64,000 nucleotides of DNA from Chromobotia macracanthus (GCA_036877525.1 JAZGTH010000163.1:165436-229435); one strand, 5' to 3'. Shown: positions 23,287-35,031, counted from the first letter of the stretch. Notes: a model not told the origin generated them from the sequence alone. Numbers and translations: made by a program.

Positions 23287-25429
23287 TTTTGAAAATAAGG
23301 CATTCTCGTTGCCATCACCTTGCCCCTCTGAACTTTTCAAACCAGGGAATTAAAAAGCACATGGCAAACAAAGCTCAAGAGACATGCTGAAGATGACAGT
23401 TAGAAAAACACTGATCACAAAAGACAGACATACAATCTCATGGCAAACGATGGTACAGTCCAGGCTAAAAAGGAGTCAGGATTCCAACCACATGGTAAAC
23501 AATGGTACAGTCCAGGCTAAAAAGGAGTCAGGATTCCAACCACATGGCAAGCAATGGTACAGTCCAGGGTAAAAAGGAGTCAGGATTCCAGCCTCATGAC
23601 AAACAATGGTACAGTCCAGGGTAAAAAGGAGTCAGGATTCCTGCCTCATGACAAACAATGGTACAGTCCAGGATAAAAACAACTCGGGATTCTAGCCTCA
23701 TGACAAACAATGGTACAGTCCAGGGTAAAAAGGAGTGAGGATTCCAACCACATCACAAACAATATTAGAGTCTAGGCTTAAAAGGAGTCAGGATTCCAAC
23801 CATCTATAGAGAGTACAGGCAAAAGAGAAAAACACCTAAAACCTGTCTATCAGCTTCAGTCAGGATTCCAACAACATGGTAAACAATGCTACAGGCCAGG
23901 GTAAAAACAAGTCAGGATTCCAGCCTGATGACAAACAGTGGTACAGTCCAGGGTAAAAACAAGTCAGGTTTCCAGCCTCATGACAAACAATGGTACAGTC
24001 CAGGGTAAAAACAAGTCAGGTTTCCAGCCTCATGACAAACAATGGTACAGTCCTGGATAAAAAGGAGTCAGGATTCCAGCATCATGACAAACAATGGTAA
24101 AGTCCAGGGTAGAAAGGAGTCAGGAATTCAGCCTCATGGTAAACAATAGTAGAATCCAGTCTTAAAAAGGAGTCAGGATTCCAACCTCATGACAAACAAT
24201 GGTACAGTCCAGGATAAAAACAACTCGGGATTCTAGCCTCATGACAAACAATGGTACAGTCCTGGGTAAAAAGGAGTCAGGATTCCAACCATCTATAGAG
24301 AGTACAGGCAAAAGAGATAAACACCTAAACCTGTCTATCAGCTTCAGTCAGGATTCCAACAACATGGTAAACAATGCTACAGTCCAGGCTAAAAACAAGT
24401 CAGGATATCAGCATCATGACAAACAATGGTACAGTCCAGGATAAAAACAACTCAGGATTCCAGCCTCATGATAAACAATGGTACAGTCCAAGGTAAAAAT
24501 GAGTCAGGATTCCAACCACATGGCAAGCAATGGTAGAGTCCAGGCTAAAAACAAGTCAGGATTCCAGCATCATGACAAACAATGGTACAGTCCAGGATAA
24601 AAACAACTCGGGATTCTAGCCTCATGACAAACAATGGTACAGTCCAGGGTAAAAAGGAGTAAGGATTCCAACCACATCACAAACAATAGTAGAGTCCAGG
24701 GTAAAAAGGAGTCAGGATTCCAGCATCATGACAAACAATGGTAAAGTCCAGGGTAGAAAGGAGTCAGGAATTCAGCCTCATGGTAAACAATAGTAGAATC
24801 CAATCTTAAAAGGAGTCAGGATTCCAGCATCATGACAAACAATGGTACAGTCCAGGATAAAAACAACTCAGGATTCCAGCCTCATGACAAACATTGGTAC
24901 AGTCCAGGGTAAAAAGGAGTCAGGATTCCAGCATCATGACAAACAATGGTACAGTCCAGGATAAAAACAACTCGGGATTCTAGCCTCATGACAAACAATG
25001 GTACAGTCCAGGGTAAAAAGGAGTGAGGATTCCAACCACATCACAAACAATAGTAGAGTCTAGGCTTAAAAGGAGTCAGGATTCCAACCATCTATAGAGA
25101 GTACAGGCAAAAGAGAAAAATGACACAGATACACAATCTCATGCCATGCAATGGTGGAGTACAGGCTTTATAGGATTAGGTATTTCAATCTCAAGGCAAA
25201 AATGGTATAGTCCAAGCACATAGCAGTCAGGATTCCAATCTCATGGCAAACAATGGTAGACTCCAGGATATGTTGAAGAGCAATGCAAAGCCAGGGAGTC
25301 AACCACTGATAACAAAAGACACAGACACACAATCTCATGGCATACAATGGTAGAATCCAGGCTTTATAGGATTAAGTATTTCAATCTCATGGCAAAAATG
25401 GTACAGTCCAAGCACATAGCAGTCAGGGT

Positions 25430-26150
25430 TCCAATCTCATGGCAAACAATGGTAGACTCCAGGATATGTTGAAGAGCAAAACAGAGCCAGTTAGACAACC
25501 ACTGGTCACAAAACACAGAGACAAACAACATCATGGCATACAATGGAACAGTACAGGCTCAATAGGATTTAGTATTCCAATCTCAAAGCAAACAATGAAA
25601 CAGTCCACGACATGCTGAAGAGCAAAACAAAGCCAGTAAGATTACCACTGATCACAAAAGACACAGACACACAATCTCATGGCATACAATGGTGGAGTAC
25701 AGGCTTTATATGATTAAGTATTTCAATCTCATGGCAAAAATGGTACAGTCCAAGCACATAGCAGTCAGGGTTCCAATCTCATGGCAAACAATGGTAGACT
25801 CCAGGATATGTTGAAGAGCAAAACAGAGCCAGTTAGACAACCACTGGTCACAAAACACAGAGACAAACAACATCATGGCATACAATGGAACAGTACAGGC
25901 TCAATAGGATTTAGTATTCCAATCTCAAAGCAAACAATGAAACAGTCCACGACATGCTGAAGAGCAAAACAAAGCCAGTAAGACTACCACTGATCACAAA
26001 AGACACAGACACACAATCTCATGGCATACAATGGTGGAGTACAGGCTTTATATGATTAAGTATTTCAATCTCATGGCAAAAATGGTACAGTCCAGGCTCC
26101 ATAGGAATCAGGATTCCAATCTCATTGCAAGCAATGGTAGAGTCCAGAAC
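25430..26150. repeat. 342-bp tandem duplication in block B
   Basis: The stretch around 25468-25810 is repeated at +342 bp, including private words (cacagagacaaacaacatcatgg; acagtccacgacatgctg). These two copies are much more alike than their neighbours, so this is a recent local duplication in an otherwise old block. Confidence 0.75.
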
Positions 26151-27325
26151 ATGCTGAAGAGCAAAACAAAGCCAGTAAGACTACCACTGATCACAAAAGA
26201 CACAGACACACAATCTCATGGCATACAATGGTGGAGTACAGGCTTTATATGATTAAGTATTTCAATCTCATGGCAAAAATGGTACAGTCCAGTCACCATA
26301 GGAGTCAGTATTCCAACCTCATGGCAAACAAAGGCAAAGCCCAGGACATGTTGAAGAGCAAAACAAAGCCAGTTTGACAACCACTGATCACAATAGACAT
26401 AGACACACAATCTCATGGCAAACAATGGTACAGTCCAGGCTCCATCGGATTTAGTATTCCAATCTCATGGCAAACAATGAAGCAGTCCAGGACATGCTGA
26501 AGAGCAAAACAAAGCCAGTAAGACTACCATTGATCACAAAAAGACACAGACACACAATCTCATGGCATACAATAGTGGAGTACAGGCTTTAAAGGATTAC
26601 TTTTTTCAATCTCATGGCAAAAATGGTACAGTCCAGGCTCCATAGGAGTCAGGATTCCAATCTCATGGCAAACAATGAAACAGCCCAGGACATGCTGAAG
26701 AGCAAAACAAAGCCAGTAAGACTACCACTGATCACAAAAGACACAGACACACAATCTCATGGCATACAATGGTGGAGTACAGGCTTTACAGGATTAAGTA
26801 ATTCAATCTGATGTCAAAAATGGTACAGTCCAAGCTCCATAGGAGTCAGGATATCAATCTCATGGCAAAGAATGGTATAGTCCAGGATATGTTAAAGAGC
26901 AAAACAAAGCCAGTTAGACAACCACTGGTCACAAAAAAACAAAGAAAAACAATTTCATGGCATACAATAGTGCTGTCCATGCTTGATAAGATTATGTATT
27001 TCAATCTCATGGCAAAATGGTACAGTCCAAGCTCCATAGGAGTCAGGATTCCAATCTCATGGCAAACAATGGTAGAGTCCAGGCTTCATGCTCCAACATT
27101 AAGCCTCACAATACAGAAGATTACACTTAGAGCATGTGTTCAGATCCTGACACCCAGTAAACACCCCAATGCAGTTACCTAAATGAGCCATCTAAAGGGA
27201 GTACGGCCAGATGATAGCAACACCTAAAGATGTCTGTCAGGATAGAAAAACATCTCAAAAACCTGGAACGTGATTACCTGCCAGGCATATTTTGCTGAAA
27301 TCAACAATCATCAATACAACTTCCT

Positions 27326-27396
27326 CTTACACAACCGGAATCGAATCCGGGCCGTGCACGTGGCAGGTGAGAATTCTACCACTGGACCACCAATTC
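27326..27396 (-). pseudogene. Diverged tRNA-Gly(GCC)-like copy in block B
   Basis: Minus-strand start GAATTGGTGGTCCAGTGG, then GTAGAATTCTCACC, loop CTGCCAC with anticodon GCC, and CCCGGATTCGATTCCGG. Parts are closer to canonical animal tRNA-Gly(GCC) than the amplified copies (TGGTGG, GAATTCTC, GCCAC, GGCCCGG, TTCGATTCC), but the anticodon stem has only 3 of 5 pairs and the acceptor hardly pairs. There is no TTTT just downstream. It is flanked by diverged versions of both cassette blocks (27190-27325 and 27397-27540). It is a sister of the amplified cassette and shows that the cassette predates the present array. Confidence 0.7.
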
Positions 27397-28111
27397 CTTT
27401 GAAAACAAGCATTCTCGTTGACATAACCTAGCCTTTCTGAACTTCTCAAATAGAGAATTGAAAAGTATATGGCAATAGAAAATCAAGAATACATGTTGAA
27501 GAGCAAAACAAAGCCAATTAGACAACCACTGGTCACAAAAATCACAGACACACAATCTCATGGCATACAATGGTGGAGTACAGGCTTTATAGGATTAAGT
27601 ATTCCAATCTCATGGCAAACAATAAAACAGTCCAGGCTCCATTGTAATCAGTATTCCAATCTCAGGGCAAACAATTGAAGAGTCCAGGACATGTTGAAGA
27701 GCAAAACAAAGCCAGTTAGACAACCACTGGTCTCAAAACACAGAGACACACAATCTCATGGCAAACAATGGTACAGTCCAGGCTCCAAAGGATTTAGTAT
27801 TCCAATCTCATGGCAAACAATGAAACAGTCCAGGACATGCTGATTAGCAAAACAATGCCAGTAAGACAACTACTGATCACAAAAGACACAGACACACAAT
27901 CTCATAGCATACAATTGTGGTGTACAGGCTTTATAGGATTAACTATTTCAATCCCATGGCAAAAATGGTACAGTCCAAGCACATAGCAGTCAGGATTCCA
28001 ATCTCATGGCAAACAATGGTAGACTCCAGGATATGTTGAAGAGCAATTCAAAGCCAGGTAGTCAACCACTGATTACAAAAGACACAGACGCACAGTCTCA
28101 TGGCATACAAT

Positions 28112-29245
28112 GGTGGAGTCCAGGCTTTGTAGGATTTATTTTCCAATCTCATGAAAAAATGGTACAGTCCAGTCACCATAGGATTCAGTATTCCAACCTC
28201 ATGGCAAACAATGGCAGAGCCCAGGACATGTTGAAGAGCAAAACAAAGTCAGTTTGACAACCACTGATCACAATAGACATAGACACACAATCTCATGGCA
28301 TACAATCGTGGAATCCAGGCTTTATAGGATTTAATATTCCAATCTCATAGCAAACAATGGTACAGTCCAAACTCCATAGGACACAGGTTTCCAATCTCAT
28401 GGCAAACAATGGTAGAGTCCAGGACATGTTGAAGAGCAAAACAAAGCCAGTTAGACAACCACTGGTCACAAAAAACACTGACACACAATCTCATGGCAAA
28501 AATGGTACAGTCCAGGCTCCATAGGAATCAGGATTCCAATCTCATGGCAAACAATGGTAGAGTCCAGAACATGTTGAAGAGCAAAACAGAGCCAGTTAGA
28601 CAACCACTGGTCACAAAAAACTGTGACACAGAATGTCATGGCATACAATGGTGGAGTACAGGCTTTATATGATTAAGTATTTCAATCTCATCGCAAAAAT
28701 GGTACAGTCCAGGTTCCATTGGAATCAGTAGTCCAATCTCATGGCAAACAATGGAAGAGTCCAGGACATGTTGAAGAGCAAAACAAAGCCAGTTTGACAA
28801 CTACTTGTCACAAATGGCACAGACACACAATTTCATGGCAAATAATGGTACAGTCCAGGCACCATAGGAGTCAGTATTCCAATCTCATGGCAAAATATGG
28901 TAGAGACCAGGAGATGTTGAAGAGCAAACAAAACCAGTTTGACAACCGTTGATCACAAAATACATAGACACACAATCTCATGGCATACAATAGTGGAGTC
29001 CAGGCTTTGTAGGATTTATTTTCCAATCTCATGAAAAAATGGTACAGTCCAGTCACCATAGGATTCAGTATTCCAACCTCATGGCAAACAATGGCAGAGC
29101 CCAGGACATGTTGAAGAGCAAAACAAAGTCAGTTTGACAACCACTGATCACAATAGACATAGACACACAATCTCATAGCATACAATCGTGGAATCCAGGC
29201 TTTATAGGATTTAATATTCCAATCTCATAGCAAACAATGGTACAG
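28112..29245. repeat. 880-bp-offset duplication at the right end of block B
   Basis: About 250 bp from 28112 (ccaggctttgtaggatttatt through ccaatctcatagcaaac) recur from about 28992, with ccaggacatg at 28221 and 29101 (offset 880). The second copy is where block B ends and block-C-type sequence begins. Confidence 0.75.
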
Positions 29246-29778
29246 TCCAGGCTAAAAAGGAGTCAGGATCCAACCACATGGCAAGCAATGGTAGAGTCCA
29301 GGCTAAAAACAAGTCAGGATTCCAGCATCATGACAAACAATGGTACAGTCCAGGATAAAAACAACTCAGGATTCCAGTCTCATGACAAACAATGCTACAG
29401 TCCAGGGTAAAAACAAGTCAGGATTCCAGCCTCATGACAAACAGTGGTACAGTCCAGGGTAAAAACAAGTCAGGATTCCAGCCTCATGACAAACAGTGGT
29501 ACAGTCCAGGGTAAAAACAAGTCAGGTTTCCAGCCTCATGACAAACAATGGTACAGTCCAGGGTAAAAAAGGAGTCAGGATTCCAGCATCATGACAAACA
29601 ATGGTAAAGTCCAGGGTAGAAAGGAGTCAGGAATTCAGCCTCATGGTAAACAATAGTAGAATCCAGTCTTAAAAGGAGTCAGGATTCCAGCCTCATGAGA
29701 AACAATGGTACAGTCCAGGCTAAAAAGGAGTCAGGATTCCAACCATCTATAGAGAGTACAGTCAAATGACAAACACAC

Positions 29779-29801
29779 CTGAAGCTGTCTATCAGCTTCA
29801 G
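29779..29801. repeat. Perfect 9-bp inverted repeat in a hybrid linker
   Basis: CTGAAGCTG, 5-nt loop TCTAT, CAGCTTCAG. The left part matches the 140-bp block (cacacctgaagctgtct) and the right part matches L2 (tctatcagcttcagtcagg). This is either a recombinant or the ancestral form from which the two linker types derive. Confidence 0.8.
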
Positions 29802-31146
29802 TCAGGATTCCAACAACATGGTAAACAATGCTACAGTCCAGGGTAAAAACAAGTCAGGAATCCAGCCTCATGACAAACAAAGGTACAGTCCAGGCTAAAA
29901 AGGAGTCAGGATTCCAGCATCATGACAAACAATGGTACAGTCCAGGATAAAAACAACTCGGGATTCTAGCCTCATGACAAACAATGGTACAGTCCAGGGT
30001 AAAAAGGAGTGAGGATTCCAACCACATCACAAACAATAGTAGAGTCTAGGCTTAAAAGGAGTCAGGATTCCAACCATCTATAGAGAGTACAGGCAAAAGA
30101 GAAAAACACCTAAACCTGTCTATCAGCTTCAGTCAGGATTCCAACAACATGGTAAACAATGGTACAGTCCAGGGTAAAAACAAGTCAGGATTCCAGCCTC
30201 ATGACAAACAATGGTACAGTCCAGGGTAAAAAGGAGTCAGGATTCCAGCATCATGACAAACAATGGTACAGTCCAGGATAAAAACAACTCAGGATTCCAG
30301 CCTCATGACAAACAATGGTACAGTCCAGGGTAAAAAGGAGTCAGGATTCCAGCATCATGACAAACAATGGTACAGTCCAGGATAAAAACAACTCGGGATT
30401 CTAGCCTCATGACAAACAATGGTACAGTCCAGGGTAAAAAGGAGTGAGGATTCCAACCACATCACAAACAATAGTAGAGTCTAGGCTTAAAAGGAGTCAG
30501 GATTCCAACCATCTATAGAGAGTACAGGCAAAAGAGAAAAACACCTAAACCTGTCTATCAGCTTCAGTCAGGATTCCAACAACATGGTAAACAATGCTAC
30601 AGTCCAGGGTAAAAACAAGTCAGGAATCCAGCCTCATGACAAACAAAGGTACAGTCCAGGGTAAAAAAGAGTCAGGATTCCAGCATCATGACAAACAATG
30701 GTACAGTCCAGGGTAAAAAGGAGTCAGGATTCCAGCATCATGACAAACAATGGTAAAGTCCAGGGTAGAAAGGAGTCAGGAATCCAGCCTCATGGTAAAC
30801 AATAGTAGAATCCAGTCTTAAAAGGAGTCAGGATTCCAGCCTCATGAGAAACAATGGTACAGTCCAGGGTAAAAAGGAGTCAGGATTCCAGCATCATGAC
30901 AAACAATCGTAAAGTCCAGGGTAGAAAGGAGTCAGGAATTCAGCCTCATGGTAAACAACAGTAGAATCCAGTCTTAAAAGGAGTCAGGATTCCAGCCTCA
31001 TGAGAAACAATGGTACAGTCCAGGCTAAAAAGGAGTCAGGATTCCAACCATCTATAGAGAGTACAGCCAAATGACAAACACACCTGAAGCTGTCTTTCAG
31101 GAAAGACAAATGTCTCAAATAATCAGAATCTTGATTACCTTCCAAG

Positions 31147-31286
31147 CCTCCTGGACTGTACCATCCAGCCTCCTGGACTGTACCATTGTTTGTCATGAGG
31201 CTGGAATCCTGACTTGTTTTTACCCTGGACTGTAGCATTGTTTACCATGTTGTTGGAATCCTGACTGAAGCTGATAGACAGGTTTA
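31147..31286. repeat. Inverted segment of array sequence
   Basis: About 140 bp read in reverse complement to the rest of the array: gactgtaccattgtttgtcatg, ggaatcctgactt, then gaagctgatagacaggttta are monomer and L2 sequence backwards. The left joint cuts the 140-bp block at ttccaag; the right joint lies within ttta/aagtcc. A partly duplicated piece (agcctcctggactgtaccat, twice) marks the left edge. Confidence 0.88.
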
Positions 31287-31559
31287 AAGTCCAGGGTAGA
31301 AAGGAGTCAGGAATTCAGCCTCATGGTAAACAATAGTAGAATCCAGTCTTAAAAGGAGTCAGGATTCCAGCCTCATGACAAACAATGGTACAGTCCAGGC
31401 TAAAAAGGAGTCAGGATTCCAACCATCTATAGAGAGTACAGCCAAATTACAAACACACCTGAAGCTGTCTTTCAGGAAAGACAAATGTCTCAAATAATCA
31501 GAATCTTGATTACCTTCCAAGTATATTCCTGCTGAAATCAACAATCATCAAAACAAGTT

Positions 31560-31580
31560 GCAGTTGCAAGATGACAGTTA
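31560..31580. repeat. tRNA-excision joint (first of 12)
   Basis: gttgca is joined directly to agatgacag at 31568/31569. In tRNA-bearing units these words are separated by 172 bp (1065-1236 in the representative), so all but the last three acceptor bases of the tRNA and most of its 5' flank are gone. The B box and A box are removed. Confidence 0.88.
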
Positions 31581-31911
31581 GAAAAACACTGATCACAAAA
31601 GACAGACATACAATCTCATGGCAAACGATGGTACAGTCCAGGCTAAAAAGGAGTCAGGATTCCATCCACATGGTAAACAATGGTACAGTCCAGGCTAAAA
31701 ACAACTCAGGATTCCAGCCTCATGACAAACAATGGTACAGTCCAGGGTAAAAAGGAGTCAGGATTCCAACCATCTATAGAGAGTACAGTCAAATGACAAA
31801 CACACATGAAGCTGTCTTTCAGGAAAGACAAATGTCTCAAATAATCAGAATCTTGATTACCTTCCAAATATATTCTGCTGAAATCAACAATCATCAAAAC
31901 AAGTTGCAGTT

Positions 31912-31982
31912 GCATTGGGTGGGATTCGAACCCTTGTCCTCTTGCATGGCAGGCGAGAGTTCTACCACTGTACTACCATTTC
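31912..31982 (-). tRNA. tRNA-Gly-GCC: tRNA-Gly(GCC)-like copy, boxes intact
   Basis: A box, B box and anticodon GCC intact. The 3' acceptor reads CCAATGC (plus gcattggg), as in canonical animal Gly. One base differs ahead of the T stem (ACAAGGG). Partner at 34961, offset 3,049 bp. Confidence 0.65.
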
Positions 31983-33126
31983 TTTTGAAAAAATCAGGCA
32001 TTCTCGTTGCCATCACCTTGCCCCTCTGAACTTTTCAAACCAGGGAATTAAAAAGCACATGGCAAACAAAGCTCAAGAGACATGCTGAAGATGACAGTTA
32101 GAAAAACACTGATCACAAAAGACAGACATACAATCTCATGGCAAACGATGGTACAGTCCAGGCTAAAAAGGAGTCAGGATTCCATCCACATGGTAAACAA
32201 TGGTACAGTCCAGGCTAAAAACAAGTCAGGATTCCAGCATCATGACAAACAATGGTACAGTCCAGGATAAAAACAACTCAGGATTCCAGCCTCATGACAA
32301 ACAATGGTACAGTCCAGGGTAAAAAGGAGTCAGGATTCCAGCATCATGACAAACAATGGTACAGTCCAGGATAAAAACAACTCGGGATTCTAGCCTCATG
32401 ACAAACAATGGTATAGTCAAGGGGAAAAAGGAGTGAGGATTCCAACCACATCACAAACAATAGTAGAGTCTAGGCTTAAAAGGAGTCAGGATTCCAACCA
32501 TCTATAGAGAGTACAGGCAAAAGAGAAAAACACCTAAACCTGTCTATCAGCTTCAGTCAGGATTCCAGCCTCATGACAAACAATGGTACAGTCCAGGCTA
32601 AAAACAACTCAGGATTCCAGTCTCATGACAAACAATGCTACAGTCCAGGGTAAAAACAAGTCAGGATTCCAGCCTCATGACAAACAGTGGTACAGTCCAG
32701 GGTAAAAACAAGTCAGGATTCCAGCCTCATGACAAACAGTGGTACAGTCCAGGGTAAAAACAAGTCAGGTTTCCAGCCTCATGACAAACAATGGTACAGT
32801 CCAGGGTAAAAAGGAGTCAGGATTCCAGCATCATGACAAACAATGGTAAAGTCCAGGGTAGAAAGGAGTCAGGAATTCAGCCTCATGGTAAACAATAGTA
32901 GAATCCAGTCTTAAAAAGAGTCAGGATTCCAGCCTCATGAGAAACAATGGTACAGTCCAGGCTAAAAAGGAGTCAGGATTCCAACCATCTATAGAGAGTA
33001 CAGTCAAATGACAAACACACCTGAAGCTGTCTTTCAGGAAAGACAAATGTCTCAAATAATCAGAATCTTGATTACCTTCCAAATATATTCTGCTGAAATC
33101 AACAATCATCAAAACAAGTTGCAGTT

Positions 33127-33197
33127 GCACTGGGTGGGATTCGAACCCTGGTCCTCTTGCATGGCAAGCGAGAATTCTACCACTGTACTACCATTTC
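33127..33197 (-). tRNA. tRNA-Gly-GCC: tRNA-Gly(GCC)-like copy, boxes intact, loop variant
   Basis: Has GTAGAATTCTC as in canonical animal Gly, where most copies have GAACTCTC. The base before the invariant U33 is T (loop TTGCCAT). Partner at 36176 carries both differences. Confidence 0.65.
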
Positions 33198-34196
33198 TTT
33201 TGAAAAAATCAGGCATTCTCGTTGCCATCACCTTTGCCCTCTGAACTTTTCAAACCAGGGAATTAAAAAGCACATGGCAAACAAAGCTCAAGAGACATGC
33301 TGAAGATGACAGTTAGAAAAACACTGATCACAAAAGACAGACATACAATCTCATGGCAAACGATGGTACAGTCCAGGCTAAAAAGGAGTCAGGATTCCAT
33401 CCACATGGTAAACAATGGTACAGTCCAGGCTAAAAACAAGTCAGGATTCCAGCATCATGACAAACAATAGTACAGTCCAGGATAAAAACAACTCAGGATT
33501 CCAGCCTCATGACAAACAATGGTACAGTCCAGGGTAAAAAGGAGTCAGGATTCCAGCATCATGACAAACAATGGTACAGTCCAGGATAAAAACAACTCGG
33601 GATTCTAGCCTCATGACAAACAATGGTACAGTCCAGGGTAAAAAAGGAGTGAGGATTCCAACCACATCACAAACAATAGTAGAGTCTAGGCTTAAAAGGA
33701 GTCAGGATTCCAACCATCTATAGAGAGTACAGGCAAAAGAGAAAAACACCTAAACCTGTCTATCAGCTTCAGTCAGGATTCCAACAACATGGTAAACAAT
33801 GCTACAGTCCAGGGTAAGAACAAGTCAGGATTCCAGCCTCATGACAAACAATGGTACAGTCCAGGGTAAAAAAGGAGTCAGGATTCCAGCATCATGACAA
33901 ACAATGGTACAGTCCAGGGTAAAAAAGGAGTCAGGATTCCAGCATCATGACAAACAATGGTAAAGTCCAGGGTAGAAAGGAGTCAGGAATCCAGCCTCAT
34001 GGTAAACAATAGTAGAATCCAGTCTTAAAAGGAGTCAGGATTCCAGCCTCATGAGAAACAATGGTACAGTCCAGGCTAAAAAGGAGTCAGGATTCCAACC
34101 ATCTATAGAGAGTACAGCCAAATGACAAACACACCTGAAGCTGTCTTTCAGGAAAGACAAATGTCTCAAATAATCAGAATCTTGATTACCTTCCAA

Positions 34197-34336
34197 GCCT
34201 CCTGGACTGTACCATCCAGCCTCCTGACTGTACCATTGTTTGTCATGAGGCTGGAATCCTGACTTGTTTTTACCCTGGACTGTAGCATTGTTTACCATGT
34301 TGTTGGAATCCTGACTGAAGCTGATAGACAGGTTTA
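34197..34336. repeat. Inverted segment, second copy
   Basis: Same inverted segment and same joints as 31147-31286, offset 3,050 bp; one base differs in length (ctcctgactg for ctcctggactg). One inversion event, later copied with the 3,049-bp unit. Confidence 0.88.
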
Positions 34337-34608
34337 AAGTCCAGGGTAGAAAGGAGTCAGGAATTCAGCCTCATGGTAAACAATAGTAGAATCCAGTCTT
34401 AAAAGGAGTCAGGATTCCAGCCTCATGACAAACAATGGTACAGTCCAGGCTAAAAAGGAGTCAGGATTCCAACCATCTATAGAGAGTACAGCCAAATGAC
34501 AAACACACCTGAAGCTGTCTTTCAGGAAAGACAAATGTCTCAAATAATCAGAATCTTGATTACCTTCCAAGTATATTCTGCTGAAATCAACAATCATCAA
34601 AACAAGTT

Positions 34609-34629
34609 GCAGTTGCAAGATGACAGTTA
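34609..34629. repeat. tRNA-excision joint
   Basis: Joint at 34617/34618, partner of 31568 in the 3,049-bp duplication. Confidence 0.88.
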
Positions 34630-34960
34630 GAAAAACACTGATCACAAAAGACAGACATACAATCTCATGGCAAACGATGGTACAGTCCAGGCTAAAAAGG
34701 AGTCAGGATTCCATCCACATGGTAAACAATGGTACAGTCCAGGCTAAAAACAACTCAGGATTCCAGCCTCATGACAAACAATGGTACAGTCCAGGGTAAA
34801 AAGGAGTCAGGATTCCAACCATCTATAGAGAGTACAGTCAAATGACAAACACACATGAAGCTGTCTTTCAGGAAAGACAAATGTCTCAAATAATCAGAAT
34901 CTTGATTACCTTCCAAGTATATTCTGCTGAAATCAACAATCATCAAAACAAGTTGCAGTT

Positions 34961-35031
34961 GCATTGGGTGGGATTCGAACCCTGGTCCTCTTGCATGGCA
35001 GGCGAGAGTTCTACCACTGTACTACCATTTC
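34961..35031 (-). tRNA. tRNA-Gly-GCC: tRNA-Gly(GCC)-like copy, boxes intact
   Basis: Acceptor CCAATGC as at 31912. T arm CAGGGTTCG, boxes intact. Second copy of the 3,049-bp duplication. Confidence 0.65.

Larger units (their letters stand above)
1..25120. repeat. Block A: 52-bp minisatellite with embedded tRNA-Gly cassettes (HOR array)
   Basis: Head-to-tail 52-bp monomers fill this block; spacing was measured directly, e.g. aaacaatgg at 721 and 773, and attccagcc at 601 and 653. Monomers differ mainly at three points: the linker after 'cagtcc' (agggtaaaaagg, aggctaaaaagg, agggtaaaaacaa, aggataaaaacaa), the word before 'catg' (ccagcct, ccagcat, ccaacca), and the word after it (acaaac, gtaaac, gcaagc, agaaac). 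Sixteen tRNA-like cassettes interrupt the monomers, at intervals from 415 bp to about 3 kb. Between cassettes sits a second linker of about 56 bp (example 487-542). The intervals between tRNA-like copies hold nothing else that I can recognise. Confidence 0.95.
25121..29248. repeat. Block B: diverged ancestral-type array, 52-bp monomer plus ~94-bp linker
   Basis: The monomer is still 52 bp and still carries ctcatggcaaacaatgg and acagtccaggctcc, but its linker reads 'ctccataggagtcagg' or 'ctttataggatt' instead of the A-rich type. A linker of about 94 bp holding tgaagagcaaaacaaagcc recurs. Its starts near 25272, 25468, 25614, 25810, 25956 and 26153 are separated by 196, 146, 196, 146 and 197 bp, which is linker plus two monomers or linker plus one. 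The linker aligns with the 148-bp flank of the block A cassettes (both have catgctgaaga and cactgatcacaaaagaca). Copies here differ from each other far more than in blocks A and C, so this block looks older or less homogenised. Confidence 0.9.

Noticed and set aside
1..25120. CRISPR array
   Set aside because: Regular short repeats superficially fit, but the entire 52-bp period is repeated with no unique spacers, no cas genes are present, and the tRNA type is eukaryotic.
31147..31286. Transposable-element insertion at the inversion
   Set aside because: All of the inserted sequence is reverse-complemented array monomer and L2; there are no terminal repeats, target duplications or foreign bases.
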